DNA of 43,496 nt, taken from positions 47,057-90,552 of the forward strand of contig WHTS01000010.1 in assembly GCA_009377585.1 (NCBI GenBank), given 5' to 3'. Origin of the DNA: Betaproteobacteria bacterium. GTDB lineage: Bacteria > Pseudomonadota > Gammaproteobacteria > Burkholderiales > WYBJ01. The notes under the pieces are model-generated. The model was not told the DNA's origin, searched no databases, and saw only the letters and a program-made list of their open reading frames with translations. The translations under genes were made by a program, and so were the position numbers. Shown here piece by piece: positions 1 through 7,201 of the stretch (its first letter is position 1; each line of letters opens with the position of its first letter).

Positions 1-739
1 TGTAGCCGAAATCGGAGGCGGTCTGCCGGATCCTGCGCCAGTGTTCCTCGGTTGCGCCGATCGTCCCCAGCATGACGTCGGCGTGACCGACGATGTACTT
101 GGTGGCGGCATGGATCGAGATGTCGACGCCCTTCTCGAAGGCACGGAAGCAGTACGGCGTGGCCCAGGTGTTGTCGGCCAGCACCGGGATCGAGCGCGCG
201 TGCGCCGCCGCGGCGATGGCCGGGATGTCCTGCATCTCGAAGGTGAGCGAGCCGGGCGATTCGCAGTAGACCAGGCGCGTGGTCTCGCGCAGCAGCCGCT
301 CGATCGCGCCGCCGAGCGCGGGATCGTAGAACTCGGTCTCCACGCCCATGCGCTGCAGGCGCCCGAGACAGAAATTGCGCGTGGGCCCGTAGACGTTGTC
401 GGCGACGAGAATATGGTCGCCGCTGCGGGTGAAGGCGAGCAGCGACACGACGATCGCCGCCAGGCCCGAGCCGACCGCGCACACGCGCGCTGCGCCTTCG
501 AGTTGTGCCAGCGTCTCTTCCAGCGCGAAGCGCGTGGTGGTGCCCGAGCGCCCGTAGCGCACGCCGGCGAAGCGGTCGCTTCGATCTTCGTGCGACTCGA
601 CGTCCGGATAAAGGATCGTGGACGCGCGGATCACCGGCACATTGACGGCACCGTCGAAACGCTCGGGCGAGCGCCCGGCATGGCTCAGGACCGTGTCCTT
701 GCGCATGTTCGGCGGCGGCTTCTGCCATTTTCCGGCCAC
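1..739 (-). CDS. metC: Cystathionine beta-lyase (PLP enzyme), 3' part cut by window edge
   Basis: Member of the Cys/Met-metabolism PLP-dependent family, which cleaves cystathionine to homocysteine, pyruvate and ammonia in the cytosol. The reverse-strand reading starts at a GTG preceded by a GGGGAG ribosome site and runs open for about 246 codons to the window edge. Visible are RYGRSGTTTR (substrate and PLP phosphate contacts), AVGSGLAAI, the VADNVYGPTR segment, ADNTWATPYC (the Asp that binds the PLP pyridine nitrogen) and SIHAATKYIVGHAD, which contains the PLP-binding lysine. The order and spacing fit the beta-lyase branch better than cystathionine gamma-synthase, but the distinction rests on overall similarity. 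The C-terminal third is outside the window. The adjacent CobW GTPase is on the same strand, 88 bp upstream of this start. Confidence 0.85.
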   Translation of the reverse strand, partial: MAGKWQKPPPNMRKDTVLSHAGRSPERFDGAVNVPVIRASTILYPDVESHEDRSDRFAGVRYGRSGTTTRFALEETLAQLEGAARVCAVGSGLAAIVVSLLAFTRSGDHILVADNVYGPTRNFCLGRLQRMGVETEFYDPALGGAIERLLRETTRLVYCESPGSLTFEMQDIPAIAAAAHARSIPVLADNTWATPYCFRAFEKGVDISIHAATKYIVGHADVMLGTIGATEEHWRRIRQTASDFGY

Positions 740-827
740 GTCTTCGCTCCCCCAATATCCAGGATGCGGTTGACTCGATGTGCGAACGCCGATTGTAGCC
801 GGGATGCGGGCCCGGGTTAACCCGCTT

Positions 828-1898
828 TTAACCCGCTTGCATGGTGCCGAGCGCGCCTACCGCCCGGAACAGGTTTTCGATCGTGGCGCGCTCGATCCCG
901 CGCGTGATGAAGACGATGCGCGAGCGCCGGTCGTCGTCGCTCCACGCCGGCAGCTTGGCGGGCGGATGGAAGATGTGCTGCACGCCCTGCACCACCACCG
1001 GCCCCACTTCGCCTTCGACATTGACCAACCCCTTGACCCGCAACAGGTCGGGACCGCGCAGCGACGTGAGCACCGTCATGCAGGTCTCGAACGAGGCCCA
1101 CGTGAACGGTCTTTCGAACCAGAGGCAGAACGACTCGATGCCGGACGTGTGCCCGGCCTGCGGGTGAAGCCCGCTGCCGCGTTTCGGGCCGGCAAGCGGG
1201 CCGATCCAGCGCGAGAGTTTGTCGGCCGAGACGGTGCGCGTCGTGAGGCCGACGTCGATCAGCAACGCCGGATCGACCTCGCCCTGCACGACCTCGATCA
1301 GCATCGCCTGAGGATTGATGTCGGCAAGCCGTGCGCGCAGTGCCGTGACCTGCTCCGGCTTGGCGAGATCGGTTTTGCTCAGAAGCAGCCGGTCGGCGAT
1401 CGCGGCCTGCTTGAGCGGCTCGTTCAGCGTATCGAGCTGCTGCAAACCGTTGACCGCGTCGACCAGTGTGACCACGCAATCGAGGCGGAATTTGTCGGCC
1501 AGCAAGGCATCGCTCGCCAGCGTCTGTACCACCGGCGCGGGATCGGCGAGCCCCGTGGTCTCGACGAACACGCGATCGAACTGGATCACCTCGCCATGCA
1601 GCCGCTTGGTGAGGATGTCGCGCAGCGTCTCCTGCAGATCGGTGCGCACCGTGCAGCACAGGCAGCCGTTGTCGAGCAGCGCCATGCGCTCCGAGGAGGT
1701 TTCGAGCAGCTCGTGATCGATCGATTCCTCGCCGAACTCGTTGACGATCACGGCGGCGTTGCTCATCCCCGGGTGGCGCAGCAGCTTCTTCAGCACCGTT
1801 GTCTTGCCGCTGCCGAGGAAGCCCGTAATAACGCTGATGGGAATGCGGCCGGCGAACGGGTCGCGCCCTCCGATTGCCAGTGATGCTTCGCTCGTCAT
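828..1898 (-). CDS. CobW/COG0523-family G3E GTPase (putative metallochaperone)
   Basis: About 356 residues. The N-terminal half is a G3E P-loop GTPase: GFLGSGKTT (Walker A), the GCLCCTVR metal-binding CxCC motif that defines COG0523, ETTGLADP (switch/Walker B region) and LLSKTDLA (guanine specificity, NKxD-like). The C-terminal half is a CobW_C domain with GHTSGIESF and QHIFHPP. Family members deliver zinc, cobalt or other metals to client enzymes; the client here is unknown. No Zur-type or B12-type signal was recognised upstream. The chosen ATG has GGAAGG about 12 nt upstream. A GTG 27 nt further upstream is possible but falls in a dispersed palindromic repeat, so it is less likely. The neighbour metC is co-directional downstream. 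Confidence 0.85.
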   Translation of the reverse strand: MTSEASLAIGGRDPFAGRIPISVITGFLGSGKTTVLKKLLRHPGMSNAAVIVNEFGEESIDHELLETSSERMALLDNGCLCCTVRTDLQETLRDILTKRLHGEVIQFDRVFVETTGLADPAPVVQTLASDALLADKFRLDCVVTLVDAVNGLQQLDTLNEPLKQAAIADRLLLSKTDLAKPEQVTALRARLADINPQAMLIEVVQGEVDPALLIDVGLTTRTVSADKLSRWIGPLAGPKRGSGLHPQAGHTSGIESFCLWFERPFTWASFETCMTVLTSLRGPDLLRVKGLVNVEGEVGPVVVQGVQHIFHPPAKLPAWSDDDRRSRIVFITRGIERATIENLFRAVGALGTMQAG

Positions 1899-1920
1899 GT
1901 CTGCTGGAAGCCTTCCGTTT

Positions 1921-2045
1921 ACCACCCCGTCCGCGACACCGTCGCGTCCCGCCCCTCCTTCGCAGGAGGGGAACTCATCCCCGCTCTTCGGCAGGAGGGG
2001 TCACCAACTCCCCTCCTCGTCGAGGAGGGGTGGCGCGAAGCGACG
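1921..2045. repeat. GC-rich palindromic repeat cluster (CCCCTCCT/AGGAGGGG family)
   Basis: Several short inverted repeats built from CCCCTCCT...AGGAGGGG are strung together between the CobW gene and the LVIVD gene. The flank ACCACCCCGTCCGCG and the core CGTCCCGCCCCTCCTT match, in opposite orientation, the two units at 41563-41706. The elements can fold into strong hairpins in both strands and may end transcription of the LVIVD gene, although no T-run follows. They are non-coding, dispersed chromosomal repeats. Confidence 0.75.
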
Positions 2046-2062
2046 GGGTGGTGGGGGCGGTC

Positions 2063-3307
2063 CTAGATCTTCATCTCCACCGCGTACAAACCACCCGCGA
2101 ACCGGTCGACGCAAAACACGATCCCGCGGTCGTCCCAATAGACGTCGTTGATCTGCACTGAGCCCTTGGGGGACATCTTGGGCGCGCCGGGTACAAAGTA
2201 CGCCACCTCCGCCGGCTGGTACGGGTTGGAGGTGTCGTAGGCCCGCATGCCGCCGTTGAAAAACGTCGCGAGCACGATCCGGTCGTCGCGGTGGGCGCAT
2301 TTCACCGGCGGGTTCTCGTGCAGGTTGTGCGAACCGAAGCGACCGCCGCGCTTGGCGAACACGTCCACCGGCGGCAGCGGGAAGGTCGCGATCGGCGTCG
2401 GGTTGGTCTCGTCGCGATTGTCCACCACCCAGGTCATCTTCGGCCAGTCGGCGCCGTCGTCTTTGGTGCACTCGTCACTGACGATCAGCAGATCGCGGCT
2501 GAGCAGCGGCATGACGGTATGGGTGAAGCCGGTGTTCGGCGGCGCGTAGCGCCAGTTCGACACCATCTTCGGATGCGCCTTGTCCGAGATGTCCAGGATC
2601 ACCGCACCGCCGTCGATGTAGCCGACGTAGGCGCGATCGGGCCGCTCGGGATAGACGTTGGTGTTGTGAGCACGGTATCCAGAATCGAATTTCGGCATGC
2701 GCCGAACCGGCGGCTCGCTGTCGCCCTCGCGCGTGCCGGGATACCACCAGCGGCCGACCTCGGTCGGCTTGGTCGGGTTGCGCACGTCGATGATGCGGTA
2801 GAACTGGTCGTCCTTGGGGTTGCGCGGCTGGAAGTCAGGGGCGCCGGAGGCCATGTGTATGGTTTCGCCGTCGACGAACCACAGGCAGTGCGTCCCGCGC
2901 GAGTGCGGCCCGGAGGCGTCGAAGTGGGCGATCGAGCGCGGCTTTTCCGGCACGCTCACGTCGAACAGCTCGAACCCTGCCGGCTTCACCCCGACCTGCT
3001 TGGTCTGGTAGGCCACCGCGAGGATGTCGCCGGAGACCTCGAGCGAATTGGAGCGCATCTGCGCGTGCGGCAGATCGGTCTGCACGACCACCTTCGGCGT
3101 GCGCGGATCGGTCACGTCGACCGCGGTGAAGTTCTTCGGCGCCGACTCGTGCGCGAGCCACATGATGCGCCGGCCGTCCTTGGCCATCTGCATCGCCACG
3201 CCTTCGCCGACGCCGCCGAAACCGTCCAGCTCGTGATGCGACAGCAGCGTCATGTTCAACGACAAGGTGCGATCGGCCTGGCTGCCGACGTTCATGCTCG
3301 TGCTCAT
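2063..3307 (-). CDS. LVIVD-repeat (beta-propeller-like) protein of unknown function
   Basis: About 414 residues. It carries repeated segments of the LVIVD type: FTAVDVTDPRTPKVV, GFELFDVSVPEKPRS, YRIIDVRNPTKPTEV, GAVILDISDKAHPKMV and MRAYDTSNPYQPAEV. Such repeats usually build a beta-propeller. Conserved histidines occur in PHSRGTHCLW, YRAHNTNVY, GFTHTVMP and FGSHNLHENPP, suggesting a metal- or cofactor-lined face, but no catalytic activity is established. No signal peptide is evident. The ATG at 3307 was chosen because GAAAGGG lies 9 nt upstream; an ATG at 3316 overlaps the stop of the preceding dehydrogenase gene (ATGA) but sits too close to that site. It is probably co-transcribed with the dehydrogenase and cupin. 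Confidence 0.8.
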   Translation of the reverse strand: MSTSMNVGSQADRTLSLNMTLLSHHELDGFGGVGEGVAMQMAKDGRRIMWLAHESAPKNFTAVDVTDPRTPKVVVQTDLPHAQMRSNSLEVSGDILAVAYQTKQVGVKPAGFELFDVSVPEKPRSIAHFDASGPHSRGTHCLWFVDGETIHMASGAPDFQPRNPKDDQFYRIIDVRNPTKPTEVGRWWYPGTREGDSEPPVRRMPKFDSGYRAHNTNVYPERPDRAYVGYIDGGAVILDISDKAHPKMVSNWRYAPPNTGFTHTVMPLLSRDLLIVSDECTKDDGADWPKMTWVVDNRDETNPTPIATFPLPPVDVFAKRGGRFGSHNLHENPPVKCAHRDDRIVLATFFNGGMRAYDTSNPYQPAEVAYFVPGAPKMSPKGSVQINDVYWDDRGIVFCVDRFAGGLYAVEMKI

Positions 3308-3312
3308 GGCAT

Positions 3313-4374
3313 TCATCCCTTTCGAGTTCGTCTGCGTGCTCCCGTCGCCGGACGCGCCACCGAAGGCGCCAACCCGGCCATCTCCTTCAATACCGCGCAC
3401 ACCGCCGCGGTGTCCTGCTTATCCCGGCCCTGCGCCAACGCGGCGCTGTAGATTGCGCGCGACGCATCGAACAGCGGCGTCGGGCAACGCAAGCCCGTGG
3501 CGAAACCGCCGATGATGTCGATGTCTTTCTGGTACACATCGCACTTCATGGTCGGCCGTTCGTAGTCGTCCGCCAGCATGAGCGGCCCGCGTATCTCCAG
3601 CATACGCGAGGTTCCGGCGCCATTGCTCAGAGCCTCGAGCATCAGCTGCGGCTCGAGGCCCGACTTGATGCCGAGCGTCAGCGCCTCGGCGGCCGCCACG
3701 TTGTGTATCGTGACCAGGTGGTTCGCCACGTACTTCAACTTCGACCCGGCGCCGAACTCGCCGACGAACCACACCTTGCGGGCGAAGCCCTCCAGCACCG
3801 GCCGGATTCTGCGCACGTCCGCCTCGGGTCCGCTCGCATAGACCGCGACGTCCTTGTTCTCCGCCTGCGCGCCGGTGCCGCTGATCGGACAATCGAGCAT
3901 GCGAATGCCGTGTTGCGCCAGGCGCTCGCGCGCATCGGTCTTGCGCTCGAGCGGCATGGTGCTCACGTCGGCGACGATCAGGCCGCTGCGGCCCCCCTGC
4001 GCGATGTCGCGCCGGCCTCTCTGCGCATTGTCGCGCGCGCCTTTCTGCGCGGTGTCGCGCCGGCCATTCTGCGCGATGTCGCGCCGGCCTTCCTGCGCAA
4101 TGCCGCCCGGGCCGAAGTACGCGGCCTCGTAAGCTGCGTAGCTCGCCAGCGCGGTGATGACCACTTGGGCCTGCGCCGCAACCGCGGCTGCCGAATCGAG
4201 CGGCCGACCGCCGCGGCTGCGCAGCAACGCCTGCTGCGCCGCGTCGGTGTCGAAACCGCAGACATCGAAGCCGGCAGCCAGCAGATGCTTGGAAAACGCG
4301 CCTCCGATGATGCCCAGGCCGACGAATCCCACGCGCAAGGCCTGCGGCTGCGCCCGCGACTTCGGCTGCGCCAT
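3313..4374 (-). CDS. 3-hydroxyisobutyrate dehydrogenase-like NAD(P)-dependent oxidoreductase with internal repeat insert
   Basis: 353 residues. The N-terminal Rossmann fold has VGFVGLGIIGGAFSKHLL (residues 15-32). The middle has DCPISGTGAQAENK, the family substrate-binding D.P.SG motif. The all-alpha C-terminal domain carries GAGSKLKYVANHL, where the lysine two residues before the NH-type motif is the usual catalytic residue. This beta-hydroxyacid dehydrogenase family oxidises 3-hydroxyisobutyrate, tartronate semialdehyde, L-threonate and similar acids; the substrate here is unknown. The usual length is about 290-300 residues; the excess is largely a 40-residue Gln/Arg/Asp-rich repeat (residues 87-126) between two core strands, plus a basic C-terminal tail. 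The start has GGGGAG upstream. The neighbours on the same strand are the cupin gene upstream and the LVIVD gene downstream. Confidence 0.85.
   Translation of the reverse strand: MAQPKSRAQPQALRVGFVGLGIIGGAFSKHLLAAGFDVCGFDTDAAQQALLRSRGGRPLDSAAAVAAQAQVVITALASYAAYEAAYFGPGGIAQEGRRDIAQNGRRDTAQKGARDNAQRGRRDIAQGGRSGLIVADVSTMPLERKTDARERLAQHGIRMLDCPISGTGAQAENKDVAVYASGPEADVRRIRPVLEGFARKVWFVGEFGAGSKLKYVANHLVTIHNVAAAEALTLGIKSGLEPQLMLEALSNGAGTSRMLEIRGPLMLADDYERPTMKCDVYQKDIDIIGGFATGLRCPTPLFDASRAIYSAALAQGRDKQDTAAVCAVLKEMAGLAPSVARPATGARRRTRKG
3997..4116. repeat. In-frame 24-bp minisatellite, five tandem units
   Basis: Five consecutive 24-bp units begin at 3997, 4021, 4045, 4069 and 4093, each starting CTGCGC. 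The length is a multiple of three, so the dehydrogenase frame is kept. Each unit encodes eight residues: FGPGGIAQ, EGRRDIAQ, NGRRDTAQ, KGARDNAQ and RGRRDIAQ. The first protein copy blends into normal family sequence (the YFGPGGI segment), suggesting that the array grew by duplication from an ancestral GGIAQ-like codon stretch. Confidence 0.9.
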
Positions 4375-4393
4375 CGCTCGTCTCGCTCCCCTT

Positions 4394-4702
4394 TCAGTTC
4401 GCCTTGCGCTCGACCCGGGCACGCACCTGCTCTTCGGGGCTCATGGAATCCAGCTTCTGTTCGAGCCAGGCGGTCGAGCACACGGCCGCATATCGGGTCG
4501 AAGGCGCGCATGCGGCGAGCGACCAGGTGCTGCCGCGCGGCAAGTGCGCGATGTCGCCCGGGCCGCAGCGCTTGCGCTCGCCCTCGACTTCGATGTCGGC
4601 GCCGCCGCGCAGCATGTATACGAAGCGCTCGGGCGCGGCTCCGCTCGACAAGTGCGGCGTGAGCAATCGGCTCTCGAATTGTTCGAAGCGGTAGAAAGGC
4701 AT
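4394..4702 (-). CDS. Small cupin-domain protein
   Basis: About 102 residues forming one cupin barrel: HLSSGAAPERFVYMLRGGADIEVEG followed by GPGDIAHLPRGSTWS. This gives the characteristic PGD turn and RG.G turns. The metal-binding histidines of motif 1 are mostly replaced, so it may be a non-enzymatic or ligand-binding cupin. It reads upstream of, and in the same direction as, the dehydrogenase, with a short overlap-free spacing, and is the first gene of this minus-strand set. The ATG at 4702 was chosen because it begins the conserved barrel; a longer frame upstream is not convincingly coding. Confidence 0.7.
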   Translation of the reverse strand: MPFYRFEQFESRLLTPHLSSGAAPERFVYMLRGGADIEVEGERKRCGPGDIAHLPRGSTWSLAACAPSTRYAAVCSTAWLEQKLDSMSPEEQVRARVERKAN

Positions 4703-5071
4703 GCGGTCGTGTCCTGATGCCAGCGGGCAGGATCCGGCGTCGAGGCCGGAAGGTCGAGCGTGGCGGCACTGTAACACGCGCTGCGGCAGCCGGGCTAGGC
4801 GTGCCGGGGTCATGAAGTGCGTGTACGTGCCGGCCACGACGCCAGCCAGGCGTGCTGCCGCCGGATGGTGGTGGACATCGCAGTTCGGCAGCCGCTACCA
4901 TGCCTCGCCGGAGGGGGCGATGGTTATTTCCTGCGTAGCATCCTGTCTTTGGTCGAAGCTCTTTTCCTGGATTCCCGCTTTCACGGGAATGACGGCATTG
5001 CACGGCGATGCTGGAGCGCACGGGCTGCCGCACGTCGAGCGCGACGCCTGCGGCGCGGAGGACGACCCGAC
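4703..5071. other. Divergent intergenic region between cupin and hydantoinase A genes
   Basis: This 369-bp gap separates two divergent transcription units and must contain promoters for both. No convincing sigma-70 hexamer pair was found. It holds one dispersed hairpin repeat at 4966-4995 and a good ribosome site (GGAGGA, 5057-5062) nine bases before the hydantoinase A ATG. Open frames crossing it look like extensions of neighbouring genes, not real genes. Confidence 0.6.
4966..4995. repeat. Dispersed hairpin repeat (CCTGGATTCCCGC...GCGGGAATGACG type)
   Basis: The segment contains ATTCCCG and CGGGAAT separated by six bases, followed by GACGG. It matches the small palindrome widely scattered between genes in many proteobacteria. 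A related element with GTCATGCCCGCG occurs at 12301-12326. Confidence 0.7.
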
Positions 5072-7201
5072 ATGACGGCGGCCGAGGCGACGCGCGAATT
5101 CCTGGTCGGCATCGACATCGGCGGCACCTTCACCGATTGCGTGGTCATCGACCGGCGCGGGAGCGTGCATTCGGTCAAGGTGCCCTCGACTCCGGACGAT
5201 TTCGCGCGCGGCATGATCGAGGCGTTGACCGCGGGCGCGGCGCTGCTCGATATGGAGCTGGCGACCTTCTGCCGCTCGATCGCGTTTCTTTCCCACGGCA
5301 CCACCGTCGGCACCAACGCCATCATCCAGAGCCGCGGCGCCCGCGTGGGCCTCATTACCACCCGCGGTCACGAGCATGCGATCCACATCATGCGCGGCTC
5401 GCGCGGCTTCACCGGCCGGGACATCCGCAAGGTGGTTCATTTCCCCGAGACGGCGAAGCCCGTCCCCATCGTGCCCAAGCGCCTGATCCGCGGCGTATCG
5501 GAGCGGGTTGATTGCTTCGGCCGCGTGGTTGCGCCGCTGAACGAGGCCGACGTCGAAGCGGCCGTGCAGGAGCTCGTGGCGAGCGGCGTGGAAGCGATCG
5601 CGCTGTGCTTTCTGTGGTCGTTCAAGAATCCTTTGCACGAACGCCGGGCGGCCGAGATCGTGCGCGCGGCTGCGCCGGATCTCTTCGTGACTTGCTCGAT
5701 CGACATCGCGCCCAAGTGGGGCGAGTACGAGCGCGTCGCCGCAACCGCCTTCAACGCTCACCTCGGGCCGATCATGTCGGGCTACATCGCCCGGCTGGAC
5801 GGCGCGCTCGCGCAACTGGGCTATCGGCAAGGACTGCAGATCTCGCAGTGCGGCGGCGGAACCATCCCGGTGGCGCGCGCACTGGAGGCGCCGCTTCTCA
5901 CGCTCGACTCCGGGCCGGTCGCCGGCGTCACGGCATCGCTCTTTCTCGGCAACATCATGGGTGAGCCCAACGTCATTACGACCGACATGGGCGGCACGTC
6001 GTTCGACGTCAGCATCATTCACCAGGGCCGTCCCGCCTATACCTTCCTGAGCAATCTGCGGCAGTACGACTTCTTCCTGCCCAAGGTCGACATCCAGGCG
6101 ATCGGCAGCGGCGGCGGCAGTCTGGTTCGGGTCGATGCCGAATCGCAGCGCATCAGCGTGGGACCCGACAGCGCGGGCGCGTTCCCGGGGCCCGTATGCT
6201 ACAGCCGCGGCGGGACGATGCCGACGGTGACCGATGCGCAGCTCGTGCTCGGCTACCTCGACCCGGACAACTTCGCCGGCGGGCGCATGCGGCTCGACCG
6301 GCGGGCGGCGGTCGCGGCGATCGACGCCTGCGCCGGACTGCTCGGCATGACGGTGCTCGAATGCGCGGCCGGGATCTGCCGCATCGTCGAGCTGCAGATG
6401 GCCGACGTCATCCGCAAGACGACGGTGGAAAAGGGCTTCGATCCGCGCGATTTCGTCCTCTTCGCCTTCGGTGGCGCAGGTCCCGCCCATGCAGGCGTGT
6501 TCGCGCGCGAGCTCGGCATCCGACGCGTCGTGGTGCCGCAGAAGAAGGCGGCGTCCACCTGGTGCGCCTTCGGCGCCGCCGTGGCCGACGTGCTGCACAT
6601 CCTCGAGCATGCCGAGATCCTGGCCACGCCGTTCGAAGCCGCGCGCATCGATGCGATCGCCGCCGCGCTGGAGCACGAGGCACGCGAGCGGCTGCTCAGC
6701 GAGGGCGTCGCCACCGAGCGGCATCGCTTCGAGCTCGCCATCGACATGCGCCATCACGGTCAGATCAACGAGGTCGAGGTTGCGCTGGATGCAAGCCGAA
6801 TGGCTGCCGATTGCGAAAGCGATCTGCGCCGTCGCTTCGTCGCCCGCTACGAGCAACTGTACGGCCGGGGCTCGGCACTCGCAGGCGCTCGCCTGGAGAT
6901 CGTGACGATCCGCCTGCGAGCACGAGCCCTCACGCCTCGGCCGCAGTTCCTGCCGATGCCGCTTGCCGACGCGGCGCCGCCTGCCGAAGCCCGGCGCCCC
7001 GCACGCGACATCTGGTGGCCTGGGGCAAAGGCGCTCGTTCCTACCGCCGTTTACGACGGCGAGCAACTACTGTGCGGCAATGCGTTCGCCGGCCCGGCCA
7101 TCATCGAAACCCGCGACACCACGGTAGTGGTTCAGCCGGGCACGCGGCTGCGCGTCGACGAGCTCGGCAATTTCGTCCTGACTTTCGAGAGCACGCCATG
7201 A
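5072..7201 (+). CDS. hyuA: Hydantoinase/oxoprolinase family protein, subunit A (ATP-dependent)
   Basis: 709 residues, normal for HyuA. The family uses ATP to activate cyclic amides (N-methylhydantoin, 5-oxoproline) for hydrolysis, or ketones for carboxylation in acetone and acetophenone carboxylases. The N-terminal actin-like ATPase fold is shown by VGIDIGGTFTDCVVID (residues 12-27), SHGTTVGTNAII and TTDMGGTSFDVSII. The C-terminal part has FGGAGPAHAGVFARELGI. The start is set by GGAGGA nine bases upstream; the longer open frame upstream crosses a non-coding repeat. The stop overlaps the HyuB start by 4 bp (ATGA), so the subunits are translationally coupled. It is the first gene of the plus-strand accessory cluster. 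Confidence 0.9.
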   Translation: MTAAEATREFLVGIDIGGTFTDCVVIDRRGSVHSVKVPSTPDDFARGMIEALTAGAALLDMELATFCRSIAFLSHGTTVGTNAIIQSRGARVGLITTRGHEHAIHIMRGSRGFTGRDIRKVVHFPETAKPVPIVPKRLIRGVSERVDCFGRVVAPLNEADVEAAVQELVASGVEAIALCFLWSFKNPLHERRAAEIVRAAAPDLFVTCSIDIAPKWGEYERVAATAFNAHLGPIMSGYIARLDGALAQLGYRQGLQISQCGGGTIPVARALEAPLLTLDSGPVAGVTASLFLGNIMGEPNVITTDMGGTSFDVSIIHQGRPAYTFLSNLRQYDFFLPKVDIQAIGSGGGSLVRVDAESQRISVGPDSAGAFPGPVCYSRGGTMPTVTDAQLVLGYLDPDNFAGGRMRLDRRAAVAAIDACAGLLGMTVLECAAGICRIVELQMADVIRKTTVEKGFDPRDFVLFAFGGAGPAHAGVFARELGIRRVVVPQKKAASTWCAFGAAVADVLHILEHAEILATPFEAARIDAIAAALEHEARERLLSEGVATERHRFELAIDMRHHGQINEVEVALDASRMAADCESDLRRRFVARYEQLYGRGSALAGARLEIVTIRLRARALTPRPQFLPMPLADAAPPAEARRPARDIWWPGAKALVPTAVYDGEQLLCGNAFAGPAIIETRDTTVVVQPGTRLRVDELGNFVLTFESTP

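Noticed and set aside
3997-4116. CRISPR-like array
   Set aside because: The 24-bp units are directly adjacent without unique spacers and lie in frame inside a gene; no cas genes are present.
4895-7066. Long open frame (about 720 codons) antisense to hyuA
   Set aside because: It has no recognisable family motifs and biased composition (His, Arg, Asp, Ala), as expected from the reverse strand of a high-GC gene. hyuA on the other strand is a complete known family member.
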